Origin: an uncultured Lachnospiraceae bacterium
Lineage (GTDB): Bacteria; Bacillota; Clostridia; Lachnospirales; Lachnospiraceae
DNA length: 17,191 bases
Reading direction: 5' to 3'
Assembly (NCBI GenBank): GCA_910586725.1
Contig: CAJUJL010000052.1
Coordinates: 1-17,191, forward strand
Shown: one piece after another, positions 1 through 6,432 of the stretch
Layout: the number at the start of each line of letters is the position of its first letter
Position numbering within the stretch: the first letter of the stretch is position 1
The notes under the pieces: model-generated
Databases searched by the model: none
Told to the model about the DNA's origin: nothing
Seen by the model: the letters and a program-made list of their open reading frames with translations, nothing else
Program-made: the position numbers and the translations under genes

Positions 1-78
1 CGAAAGGCTAACGGACAGTATGTAAGGAAAAATCAATGGAGAGAAACGAATGTAACCGTTTATATCGACCTTGATTAG
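1..78 (+). CDS. C-terminal end of an unidentified protein (partial)
   Basis: Frame 1 is open from the first base and ends at a TAG at 76-78, giving 25 residues that finish in VTVYIDLD. A perfect hairpin with a T-tract follows 13 bases later, which supports this being the true end of a gene entering from the left. The tail is too short to identify. A basic stretch followed by a short beta-like V-x-V-Y-I segment is vaguely like the end of large serine recombinases, but this is only a guess. Confidence 0.45.
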   Translation, partial: RKANGQYVRKNQWRETNVTVYIDLD

Positions 79-91
79 AGAATGAATTATG

Positions 92-131
92 ATAAGCGTA
101 TTATTAGAAATAGTGGTACGCTTATTTTTTT
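92..131 (+). terminator. Rho-independent terminator
   Basis: Perfect 9-bp inverted repeat: ATAAGCGTA at 92-100 pairs with TACGCTTAT at 117-125 across a 16-base loop, followed at once by a T run to 131. It closes the gene that ends at 78. Confidence 0.75.
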
Positions 132-146
132 GTCCGAATCGTACCT

Positions 147-175
147 TTGATTGGCTTGTTATTTCTCTGTATAAT
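147..175 (+). promoter_or_regulatory. Sigma-A type promoter
   Basis: TTGATT (147-152), a 17-bp spacer and a perfect TATAAT (170-175). It points at the ATG at 203. The gene it once served is not present beyond about 15 codons. Confidence 0.55.
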
Positions 176-202
176 GAAATCAAAAAAAGGTTGGTGTTGA
201 TT

Positions 203-250
203 ATGAGAGAAAAGAAAAATCATTTGTATGTGGATAGTTTTGCAAGGTGA
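203..250 (+). pseudogene. Orphan 5' end of a gene (15 codons)
   Basis: A good promoter (147-175), a purine-rich AAAAAAAGG stretch at 182-190 and an ATG at 203 lead into MREKKNHLYVDSFAR and then a TGA at 248-250. The protein is too short to place. From about position 250 the DNA encodes, on the other strand, a piece of an XRE-type regulator, so the most economical reading is that the rest of this gene was lost in a rearrangement whose seam lies near 250-275. A genuine 15-residue peptide is possible but less likely. Confidence 0.3.
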
Positions 251-402
251 TGTTGTATCATATCAGATTTCTCCTCTAATTCTTCATGTGTAAACTTTCC
301 CGTATTATATCTTTGAAATGCTTGTGGCGTCGCATATCCTAATCGCCGTGACAATTCCGCTTTGCTGATTCCAGCGTGAGCACAAGCCATATCAATATTC
401 AA
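220..402 (-). pseudogene. Chimeric fragment of an XRE/Cro-type DNA-binding protein
   Basis: The frame reads NIDMACAHAGISKAELSRRL at its start and continues through GYATPQAFQRYNTGKFTHEELEE. This resembles a small helix-turn-helix regulator family common in gut Clostridia. In that family the EELEE segment normally runs on as a final helix plus a short C-terminal tail. Here it becomes KSDMIQHHLAKLSTYK and stops, and those last codons are antisense to the orphan gene start at 203-250. The likely starts are ATG at 390, one base after the stop of the upstream Uma2 gene, or TTG at 402. Both ends therefore look rearranged: the 5' end is merged with the nuclease gene and the 3' end replaced. It could still be made by translational coupling to the Uma2 gene. 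Confidence 0.5.
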
Positions 403-913
403 GATCTACTTCAGCAAATAATTCATCAAATGTAATATTCAAACTTGGGAAATGAATAATTTTCAATTCTTCCTTGTTTTGTTCTGTAATTGTTTCCCAC
501 AAATAATATTGTGGTTCTCCATTCTCATCATAATCAAGAGTATAAATTTCAACCTTTTTCTTTTGCCAATCAACAATCCAATATTCATCAATTTCTTGTT
601 GTCTATATAAATCTTTCTTATCATTACGATCATAATTTTCGGTTGATGGGCTTAACACTTCCATTACAAAACGTGGAATATCCAAAAACACATTACCTTT
701 TCTTGCCTTTGTACGGCAATTAATAGATGCATCTGGAATGACCGTCCTTTCCTCCCCGTCATTTGTATCCCATCTATATTGTACGTTGTCAGAAAAAACA
801 AAACAAGTACTGTTTAACAACTGTTTTCTTATAGCAGAAACAAAATTTACAATAACAGTTGAATGTTCTGGTCTTGCTCCAGCCATATCTGTAATCTGAA
901 AATTTAAACTCAT
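392..913 (-). CDS. Uma2-family (DUF820) PD-(D/E)XK nuclease-fold protein
   Basis: 173 residues. The family core is clear: VIPDASI supplies the PD motif near residue 60, FVMEVLSPST the E-containing strand near residue 85, and LYRQQEIDEYWIVDWQKKKVEIY matches the conserved Y-x3-G/E-hxEYWIVD segment. Uma2 proteins have a restriction-endonuclease fold; their biological role is not settled, and they occur in large numbers in cyanobacteria and scattered in Firmicutes. The usual N-terminal segment with a Y-E-x-x-x-G motif is missing: this protein begins MSLNFQITDMAGARPEHS, just before the helix that usually follows. The start has a purine-rich GAGAGGAAG site and a good promoter at 943-970. It is therefore a naturally short version or a 5'-trimmed one. 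The stop overlaps the XRE fragment. Confidence 0.8.
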   Translation of the reverse strand: MSLNFQITDMAGARPEHSTVIVNFVSAIRKQLLNSTCFVFSDNVQYRWDTNDGEERTVIPDASINCRTKARKGNVFLDIPRFVMEVLSPSTENYDRNDKKDLYRQQEIDEYWIVDWQKKKVEIYTLDYDENGEPQYYLWETITEQNKEELKIIHFPSLNITFDELFAEVDLEY

Positions 914-942
914 TTTATTAACTTCCTCTCTATTTCTTTTTC

Positions 943-970
943 ATTATATCAGATTCTATCACTTTTTCAA
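943..970 (-). promoter_or_regulatory. Sigma-A type promoter of the Uma2 gene
   Basis: On the minus strand: TTGAAA (970-965), a 16-bp spacer, TATAAT (948-943), about 30 bases before the start at 913. It lies directly against the broken edge of the group II intron fragment, so the rearrangement may have created it or brought it here. Confidence 0.6.
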
Positions 971-972
971 GT

Positions 973-1079
973 TCAGAATTCCTCTAACTGCTGAATTAGT
1001 TGCTCTTGGCTATACACTTCCCACTACCAGGGCTTGTTACGGACTTTCACCGATTAGATTGCGCCCATACTGGGCGCAC
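973..1079 (-). mobile_element. 5' fragment of a group II intron (IIC-like)
   Basis: Read on the minus strand from 1079, the sequence begins GTGCGCCCAGTATGGGCGCA, the group II 5' splice consensus GUGYG followed at once by a hairpin. It continues with AATCTAATCGGTGAAAGTCC, as in domain I of bacterial introns. Further on, CAAGAGCAAC and GAATTCTGAA match the positions of the AGGGxAAC and GGAATCTGAAGG segments of the IIC family, from memory of the Oceanobacillus intron. Similarity is lost at about 970, so some 105 bases of domain I remain; no reverse transcriptase, domain V or domain VI is present. The right-hand boundary is firm and the left one is approximate. An insertion site just after a terminator T-tract (1082-1109) agrees with IIC target choice. 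Confidence 0.72.
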
Positions 1080-1081
1080 AT

Positions 1082-1109
1082 AAAAAAGGTCTCACCACAC
1101 GGCAAGCCC
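1082..1109 (-). terminator. Orphan rho-independent terminator, apparent intron target
   Basis: On the minus strand GGGCTTGCC (1109-1101), a GTGT loop and GGTGAGACC (1096-1088) form a nine-position stem with one mismatch and two G-T pairs, followed by six T (1087-1082). No minus-strand gene lies upstream within this window before the sigma gene, so it is the leftover end of a lost gene. The intron fragment begins two bases beyond the T-tract. Confidence 0.55.
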
Positions 1110-1229
1110 AAAGTTTATTTACAGATTGTTTTGATATGGTTTTATACAATATTATCTAATTAAAGTATCTCTTGTTCAGATGATTTGTTACTTTCGCTTC
1201 AATAGCATAAACGTAAAAATATATCCTTT

Positions 1230-1262
1230 TGTAACGCGCGGGCTGTTTTTCCCGTGTATAAT
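1230..1262 (+). promoter_or_regulatory. Probable ECF-type (self-regulated) promoter
   Basis: TGTAAC at 1230-1235 carries the AAC core typical of ECF -35 elements. After a 17-bp spacer comes CGTGTATA (1253-1260), like the CGT-type -10. A TATAAT (1257-1262) overlaps the -10, so vegetative polymerase may also use it. It sits 38 bases before the sigma factor start, as expected for autoregulation. The spacer is unusually G/C rich and contains GCGGGCTG and TTTTTCCC. Confidence 0.5.
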
Positions 1263-1299
1263 AGTAAGAAGGCTTTGTTTGAATGGAAAGGATATACCA

Positions 1300-1860
1300 A
1301 TGGATGATAAAACAATTATTGACTTATACTGGAAGCGTTCCGAAACCGCCATTTCGGAGACTGCGAACAAATACGGGCGATATTGCCGCCGCATAGCATA
1401 TAACATTTTGCACAACAACGAAGATTGTGAAGAATGCGTAAACGACGCTTATCTGAAAGCGTGGAATGCCATGCCGCCAAAGCGGCCGAATCATCTGTCC
1501 GTTTTTCTTGGAAAAATCGTTCGAAATCTTTCGTTCGACCGCTATAACGGATATACGGCAAAAAAACGGGGCGGAGGGGAAATTCCGCTGGCGTTGGAAG
1601 AATTGGAAGCGTGCATCCCGGCTTCCTCTGATACGGAACAGGCGCTGGACGAGCTTGCCCTTGGAGAAATGCTCAATTGCTTTCTCGCCGGCGTAAAGCC
1701 AGAGGCGCGCATCCTGTTTGTACGGCGATACTGGTATCTGGATCCCGTGAAAGAAATCGCATCGTCGTCTGGCATCAGTGAAAGCAAAGTAAAGACGACG
1801 CTTATGCGCACGCGCAATCAATTAAAACAGTTTTTAGAGAAAGAAGGTGTCCGCATATGA
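1300..1860 (+). CDS. ECF-type RNA polymerase sigma factor
   Basis: 186 residues, normal for an ECF factor. Region 2 spans about residues 8-80: YGRYCRRIAYNILHN, then EDCEECVNDAYLKAWNAMPP and a DRY-type region 2.4 (NLSFDRYNGYTAKKR). Region 4 spans about residues 120-185, with the LFVRRYWYLDPVKEIA and SESKVKTTLMRTRNQLKQFL helices. There is no extra C-terminal domain. The start at 1300 is chosen because GGAAAGG (1285-1290) lies 9 bases upstream and homology begins there. An in-frame ATG at 1180 would add 40 unrelated residues and would run through the promoter. The stop overlaps the next gene's start by 4 bases (ATGA), so the two are translationally coupled. The pairing with a one-TM membrane protein suggests release of the sigma factor by an extracellular signal. 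Confidence 0.92.
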   Translation: MDDKTIIDLYWKRSETAISETANKYGRYCRRIAYNILHNNEDCEECVNDAYLKAWNAMPPKRPNHLSVFLGKIVRNLSFDRYNGYTAKKRGGGEIPLALEELEACIPASSDTEQALDELALGEMLNCFLAGVKPEARILFVRRYWYLDPVKEIASSSGISESKVKTTLMRTRNQLKQFLEKEGVRI

Positions 1861-3263
1861 AAGCAGAACGACTTCTGGCAGCGTTTGGACAATTGGAGGA
1901 GCAATATATCGAGGAGGCTGCGCCCGGCGCGTTGGGAAAAATGCGCGCGTCAAGAGTAAAACGAAACGCAGCGGCAGCGGCTGCGATGCTTCTGATCTTT
2001 GCAGGCGTCTTTGGAACGGCAATGGCAGTCAACGCCGGTTTTCGTCAGATGGTGCTGTCTTTTTTCCACATCGGGCAGGTGGAATCGGTGCCGGATCATA
2101 ATGGGGATGGATTTGGCGTTTCCGAATCAGATATTGGAGGACTTGTCAAAGCAGAATATATTCAGCTGGAAGATTTGGCTTATGATACAGGCTTTGGCAC
2201 GATTTGCCAGGTTGAACGCGAAGATGGCGGCGCGGTTTGTTCTGTCCGCTTCCGGGCAGTGCGGGATGGGGAGACGATTGCGCTGGAAACGCAGAAAAAT
2301 ACATTTTCGTTAAACTGGCAGGGGAAAACGTATCAGAAAGACCTTTACTGGTGCGCCAATGACGCAGAACTCTCTCTTTATTGGGACACCGAACACGGTT
2401 TGTCTGACACCGACTGGTTTGCACAGACTGTTTCCGGCCGCACAGACGTGGCGCTTCTTTATCTGTCACAGGGAAATCAGGGGGAGTATGCGCAATACCC
2501 GATGCTCTATCATCTGGACACCGGAAAAGTAGAAGATATTTTACAGGGAACCGGCGCAGAAAATCTCTCTTTTGCCTGTGAGCATGCATGGTCGGATGAC
2601 TTGAACGAGGTCATTATTACATGCCGCGGTGAAAATGGCGACAAAGTATCTTATTTCTGCGATGTCGCGGCAAAGTCTCTTACGCCTCTTTCAGACCTCA
2701 CCGGGGTAGAAGCGGAAAGCGTATATTTTGCCGATGACGATACGCTGTTGTTGTTGCAAATGACAGAAAACCGGGAAAGCTGCGTTGTCTTTTCGTATGA
2801 TCTGAATACGGCTGCGCTTACACAAACAGTGCGTCAGGAGAAAGTTTTCGGGCATGGCAGAGAGTTCTCCGCTGAAAATTACGGCATGATGTTTTTTGGA
2901 GGACGGTACGGCGTGTACGTGCAGCCGGCAGGAGCCATATCCGTTGTCGATTTTAAAACGGGAGTCAAAACTTTGGTGAACGGATTTGTTTTCGATCCGC
3001 ACGGCGACTTTCTTTCCAATCTTTCGAATACAAAGCTTTTGTACAGCGTAACAGGAGAAATCTCAGATGAAACTCTGGCAATCTCTCAGCTTGGCATTCT
3101 GGATTTGAAAGCCAAAACATTTACGGTTTTTGACCGGGAAAGCTATGAAAATTTGCAGGAATGGTCTCTTGGCTGGTTTGACGACGACCGGGCAGAGATT
3201 CGAAGCAGTCAGTCGGGCACGGACGCTTTGTATTTATATGGGATGCAGTCGTTGGATAAGTAA
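1857..3263 (+). CDS. Putative anti-sigma factor with large extracytoplasmic domain
   Basis: 468 residues. Residues 1-35 form a charged cytoplasmic part whose QLEEQYIEEAAPG segment recurs in proteins coded beside clostridial ECF factors. Residues about 39-60 are one hydrophobic segment (AAAAAMLLIFAGVFGTAMAV). The remaining 400 residues would lie outside the cell and contain repeated strand-turn units with aromatic and acidic endings (DVALLYLSQ, SLTPLSDLTG, SVVDFKTGVKTL, GILDLKAKTFTVFD), suggestive of a beta-propeller-like sensor. No CHCC zinc anti-sigma motif is seen. The expected role is to hold the sigma factor at the membrane until the outer domain senses a ligand or damage. The role rests mainly on gene pairing; a surface protein controlled by the sigma factor is the alternative. 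Confidence 0.7.
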   Translation: MKAERLLAAFGQLEEQYIEEAAPGALGKMRASRVKRNAAAAAAMLLIFAGVFGTAMAVNAGFRQMVLSFFHIGQVESVPDHNGDGFGVSESDIGGLVKAEYIQLEDLAYDTGFGTICQVEREDGGAVCSVRFRAVRDGETIALETQKNTFSLNWQGKTYQKDLYWCANDAELSLYWDTEHGLSDTDWFAQTVSGRTDVALLYLSQGNQGEYAQYPMLYHLDTGKVEDILQGTGAENLSFACEHAWSDDLNEVIITCRGENGDKVSYFCDVAAKSLTPLSDLTGVEAESVYFADDDTLLLLQMTENRESCVVFSYDLNTAALTQTVRQEKVFGHGREFSAENYGMMFFGGRYGVYVQPAGAISVVDFKTGVKTLVNGFVFDPHGDFLSNLSNTKLLYSVTGEISDETLAISQLGILDLKAKTFTVFDRESYENLQEWSLGWFDDDRAEIRSSQSGTDALYLYGMQSLDK

Positions 3264-3304
3264 AATCCGGTGTTGAATATTGTCGCTCATAGTCTCCTCC
3301 TTAT
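3234..3304 (-). other. Orphan ribosome-binding site and start codon
   Basis: On the minus strand a near-perfect TAAGGAGGAG (about 3304-3295) stands 4 bases before an ATG (3290-3288) coding MSDNIQHRILLIQRLHPI, then TAA at 3236-3234. The last part is antisense to the end of the anti-sigma gene. This is probably the 5' stump of a gene whose body was replaced when the sigma operon arrived. The 18-residue product itself shows no recognisable feature. Confidence 0.3.
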
Positions 3305-3307
3305 GGC

Positions 3308-3345
3308 AAAAAATAGAGCATATAGATTGATTTCTATATGCTCTA
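3308..3345 (-). terminator. Rho-independent terminator for the 3465-3905 gene
   Basis: A perfect 12-bp inverted repeat, TAGAGCATATAG (3314-3325) and CTATATGCTCTA (3334-3345), with an 8-base loop. On the minus strand it is followed by six T (3313-3308). On the plus strand it lacks a T-tract, so it serves the leftward gene. It may still weakly help end the sigma operon. Confidence 0.75.
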
Positions 3346-3464
3346 ACACGGTGAATCAATGTGATTTTGCTTTTCCCTGTCAAGCAAATATTCTCTGAAA
3401 ACATTTCTGTCCTTGAATATGCGAATTGTTTCAGTAAGCGATTTCCTTGTCTCCCCCCCCCGCT

Positions 3465-3905
3465 TTAATGCGATTTGCTGATTTGTTCCCATAACGCTTC
3501 CTCTATATCGCATGCTTCTTCATGAGAAATTGCATAACAAAATATTTCTCCATTTTTCATGAATGCAGGATTTTTCAGAGATATTCCATATTCATCATCT
3601 TCCTGGATTTCAAAAAAATCGCGTAAATTTAAAAAATAATCATACACATAGTAGTCGCTTTTTAGAACAATCATCGAATGCTTATCGTTTGGCTGATCGG
3701 TAGGAGCGGAATCATATACGGAATACAAAAAACTGTCGCTTAGTTCCGACCACCTGCTGTTTCTAAATTCTTCTTCATTATCTAAAAACGGACAGATAGT
3801 AAACACCACTTCATTTGCGTAATTTAAAATTTTTTTCATTATTTTTTTATAGGTATGCCTGCTTCCAAAATCACATGGTACAAATTTTGTATCTTTTATT
3901 TTCAT
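3465..3905 (-). CDS. Hypothetical acidic protein
   Basis: 146 residues from ATG at 3905, chosen because GGAG lies 9 bases upstream and the composition becomes protein-like there. A longer frame to 4100 would add 65 low-complexity residues and overlap the MerR promoter and start. The protein is acidic in its C-terminal half and rich in aromatics (DSFLYSVYDSAP, SDYYVYDYFLNLRDFFEI, QEDDEYGISL). It has no signal peptide or membrane segment. I recognise no family. Size and composition recall small immunity-like or SMI1/KNR4-like cytoplasmic proteins, but no motif proves it. It runs divergently from the MerR operon and has its own terminator. Nine consecutive G lie 4 bases past the stop on the coding strand (3461-3453). 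Confidence 0.6.
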   Translation of the reverse strand: MKIKDTKFVPCDFGSRHTYKKIMKKILNYANEVVFTICPFLDNEEEFRNSRWSELSDSFLYSVYDSAPTDQPNDKHSMIVLKSDYYVYDYFLNLRDFFEIQEDDEYGISLKNPAFMKNGEIFCYAISHEEACDIEEALWEQISKSH

Positions 3906-4030
3906 GCGAATCAGCTCCGTGCCTCTGCGCAGCAACGCAAATCGAAATGATGCGGCCGCGCAGTCTCTTTTTGAGGAGTATACCACAGGAAAGGAATTTG
4001 GGGAAGATTTGAAAAAAATTCTGAAAACGC

Positions 4031-4061
4031 TTGCTTGTGACGCAGCGTAATGAGATATACT
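4031..4061 (+). promoter_or_regulatory. MerR-type promoter with operator in a 19-bp spacer
   Basis: TTGCTT (4031-4036) and TATACT (4056-4061) are separated by exactly 19 bp, the stretched spacing characteristic of promoters activated by MerR-family proteins. Inside the spacer lies a near-palindrome, TGACGCAGCGTAA (4038-4050, perfect core ACGC-A-GCGT). The predicted transcript begins at about 4068, only some 14 bases before the regulator's start codon. This fits autoregulation of the regulator-exporter operon by its first product. Confidence 0.7.
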
Positions 4062-4081
4062 ACGAAGAAAGGAGGGACGAC

Positions 4082-4882
4082 ATGGATCAATACAAAGCAA
4101 TACCTAAGGGCTATCTGACGGTTGGTGAAGTCGCAAAAAAAATGGACGTTACCGTACGGACACTGCAGCACTATGACAGAGAGGGGCTGCTTGCGCCGTC
4201 TGCTATGAGTCCGGGCGGCCGCAGGTTATATACGAATAAAGATATTGTAAAGCTTCATCAGATTTTATCGCTCAAACACCTGGGTTTTTCATTGGATGAT
4301 ATAAAGAACCGGATTATCCGGTTGGATACGCCGGCTGAAATTGCGGATGCTTTGTCAGAACAGGCCGCCGCAGTCCGGCACAAAATAGAAAGCCTGTCAG
4401 AATCGCTGCGGGAATTGGAAGCATTGCGGGAAGAAGTTCTTCAAATGCAGTCGGTTAATTTTCAAAAATACGCTGACATCATTGTAAATTTGCAGATGAA
4501 AAATAATTTATACTGGCTGATTAAGCATTTTGACGACCAGACGCTGGATCACATTCGCAGTCATTTTGATAAAGACAGTGGAAAAGCATTTATGGATACG
4601 TTTCTGCAGCTGCAAGAAGAAGCGATACGGCTTCAAAACGCCGGTATTTCCGCCAAAAGTGATGAGGGACAGAAATTTGCAAAAATATACTGGGATATGA
4701 TAACGGAATTTACCGGAGGAGATACGCGCATGCTTTCAAAGTTAATGGAGCTGGGACAATTTGAGGGAACGGATCAAAAATGGAAAGAAAAGCAAAGACA
4801 GGCCAATCATTATGTGGAACAGGCGCTGGATTTTTATTTTTCTCAATTGGGCATGGATCCTTTTCAGGAGGAGATGGCATGA
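4082..4882 (+). CDS. MerR-family transcriptional regulator with TipAS-like effector domain
   Basis: 266 residues. The MerR winged helix spans about residues 12-80: YLTVGEVAKKMDVTVRTLQH, YDREGLLAPS, GGRRLYTNKDI, LKHLGFSLDDIK. A dimerising coiled coil follows (about 85-130). A C-terminal helical domain of about 115 residues (IRSHFDKDSGKAF, SDEGQKFAKIYWDMITEFTGGD) resembles the TipAS drug-binding domain of TipA-like activators. These proteins bend and untwist 19-bp-spacer promoters when they bind a drug. The start at 4082 has AAAGGAGGG 5 bases upstream; an in-frame ATG at 4031 lies inside the promoter and is rejected. Its stop overlaps the ABC ATPase start (ATGA). It most likely senses a substrate of the exporter encoded downstream. 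Confidence 0.88.
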   Translation: MDQYKAIPKGYLTVGEVAKKMDVTVRTLQHYDREGLLAPSAMSPGGRRLYTNKDIVKLHQILSLKHLGFSLDDIKNRIIRLDTPAEIADALSEQAAAVRHKIESLSESLRELEALREEVLQMQSVNFQKYADIIVNLQMKNNLYWLIKHFDDQTLDHIRSHFDKDSGKAFMDTFLQLQEEAIRLQNAGISAKSDEGQKFAKIYWDMITEFTGGDTRMLSKLMELGQFEGTDQKWKEKQRQANHYVEQALDFYFSQLGMDPFQEEMA

Positions 4883-5688
4883 GCGACGCTATAAAAATCA
4901 GCAATTTAAAGAAAAGCTACGGAACGCATCTTGTGCTGGACGGTTTGAATTTTTGCGTGCGGCAGGGAGAAATTTTTGCGCTGCTTGGCGTCAATGGCGC
5001 GGGTAAAACGACAACGCTGGAATGTATCGAGGGATTGCGAACATATGATGACGGAAATATTGCGGTCCATGGGAAGATAGGGATTCAATTACAGTCCTCC
5101 TCTTTACCGGAGCGTATCAAACCTCTCGAAGCAGTCAAATTGTTTGCCAAATGGAATGGGACTTCTCCGGATAAAGTAATGCTTTCGAATCTTGGTATTT
5201 ATGAAATTGCGAACAAACAATACCATCAATTGTCAACCGGGCAAAAACGGCGGCTCCATTTGGCGCTTGCGCTGACGCGAAATCCGGATATTCTGTTTCT
5301 CGATGAGCCAACCGCAGGGCTTGACGTTGAGGGACGGTTATTTTTACATGAGCAGATTCGGCGGTTAAAAGCAATTGGAAAGACAATTGTATTAGCAAGC
5401 CACGATATGGCGGAAGTGGAAGATTTGTGCGACCGGATTGCCATTATTTCCGACGGCCGGATTGCGTTTATTGGAACGGTAAAGCAGCTTGGGCAGACAA
5501 TCGGAGAGCGGTGTACAATCACAATCCAAACGGAACATGGAATGGAAACATATGAATCTGAAAATATAGGAGAATCTTTACTGCCGCTGCTTTTGCAGTA
5601 CAAACAAAAAGGGGAAGTCATTCTGGACATACAGACAGACCGCGGTTCCCTGGAGCAGCGTTTCCTGAAAATTGCAAAGGGGGAATAA
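4879..5688 (+). CDS. ABC transporter ATP-binding protein (ABC-2 exporter type)
   Basis: 269 residues. Walker A is GVNGAGKTT (37-45), the Q-loop glutamine sits in GIQLQSS, the signature is LSTGQKRRLHLALAL, Walker B and D-loop are ILFLDEPTAGLD, and the switch histidine is in LASHD. The C-terminal 60 residues form the extra domain usual in drug and lantibiotic exporter ATPases. The signature has T in place of the second G of LSGGQ, common in this subgroup. AGGAGGAG lies upstream of the ATG at 4879. Translation is coupled to the MerR gene, and the permease follows 2 bases after the stop. It powers export of a toxic compound presumably sensed by the MerR protein. Confidence 0.9.
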   Translation: MSDAIKISNLKKSYGTHLVLDGLNFCVRQGEIFALLGVNGAGKTTTLECIEGLRTYDDGNIAVHGKIGIQLQSSSLPERIKPLEAVKLFAKWNGTSPDKVMLSNLGIYEIANKQYHQLSTGQKRRLHLALALTRNPDILFLDEPTAGLDVEGRLFLHEQIRRLKAIGKTIVLASHDMAEVEDLCDRIAIISDGRIAFIGTVKQLGQTIGERCTITIQTEHGMETYESENIGESLLPLLLQYKQKGEVILDIQTDRGSLEQRFLKIAKGE

Positions 5689-5690
5689 CA

Positions 5691-6404
5691 ATGGGAGCAT
5701 TTTTCTATGGGGTTTCTTTACAATGGAAATTAGATATACGAAGCAAGACGCTGTTAATCACCTGCTATCTCGTTCCGCTTTTGTTTTTTGCGATTATGGG
5801 CGGTATATTTACCTCTGTTATGCCGGAAACAAGAGATACGCTGATTTCGTCTATGACGGTATTTAGCGTGACAATGGGAGCGTTGATTGGTCTGCCGCCC
5901 TCGCTTGTTGAAATTTACGGCGGCGATATGAAAAAAATTTATCAGGCAAACGGCGTTCCGTTATCCCTTGGTCTTGTTTTGGCCAATCTTTCCGCGTATC
6001 TTCATCTGTTTCTTATGAGCATAATTCTGTCTGTTGCCGCGCCGCTTGTTTTTCATGCAGAAATGCCGGAAAATACGGGTATGTATTTTATCAGCCTTGG
6101 TATTTTTATTGCGGTATCGCTTAGCGTTGCCAGCGTCATTGGTCTGGCGGTGAAAGACCAGGCAAAAACTGCTATGTTTTCTATTCTTATTTTTCTGCCC
6201 TCCGTTCTGCTTTCCGGCATTATGTTTCCGATGGAGCTGCTGCCAAAAGCGTTTGAAGCAACGGGGAAAATATTTCCCGCTTCGTGGGGATATAGAATGA
6301 TGACGGAGCAGGTTTTTTTGTTGGAAAGCTTTTTGCCATTGCTTTTGATGTTTGTCTTAGCGGTTGTGATATGCCATATTTTGCTGCGCAGAATGGATCC
6401 ATAG
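5691..6404 (+). CDS. ABC-2 type transporter permease
   Basis: 237 residues, nearly all hydrophobic, with six predicted membrane segments: about 22-42, 55-75, 100-125, 135-160, 165-185 and 215-232. The pattern matches ABC-2 half permeases, with the conserved late GLAVKDQAKTAMFSILIFLP segment and the LLSGIMFPMELLP motif just before the last loop. Two copies would pair with two of the upstream ATPase subunits. The start at 5691 has GGGGGAAT upstream and keeps tight operon spacing. No terminator is seen in the 28 bases before the convergent neighbour. Confidence 0.88.
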   Translation: MGAFFYGVSLQWKLDIRSKTLLITCYLVPLLFFAIMGGIFTSVMPETRDTLISSMTVFSVTMGALIGLPPSLVEIYGGDMKKIYQANGVPLSLGLVLANLSAYLHLFLMSIILSVAAPLVFHAEMPENTGMYFISLGIFIAVSLSVASVIGLAVKDQAKTAMFSILIFLPSVLLSGIMFPMELLPKAFEATGKIFPASWGYRMMTEQVFLLESFLPLLLMFVLAVVICHILLRRMDP

Positions 6405-6432
6405 CATATTTGGTTTTGATTGGTGTGACAGA

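Noticed and set aside
1060..1079. Perfect 8-bp hairpin TGCGCCCA / TGGGCGCA considered as a terminator
   Set aside because: Neither strand has a T-tract after it, and it fits the first hairpin of the group II intron 5' end.
1180..1299. Earlier in-frame ATG for the ECF sigma factor
   Set aside because: It has no ribosome site, adds 40 unrelated residues and runs through the predicted promoter at 1230-1262.
1324..1821. Long open frame on the minus strand opposite the sigma gene
   Set aside because: It is antisense to a clearly conserved sigma factor, has no ribosome site and has an unnatural, arginine-rich composition.
3906..4100. N-terminal extension of the unknown acidic gene
   Set aside because: The added 65 residues are basic and low in structure and would overlap the MerR promoter and start; GGAG favours the ATG at 3905.
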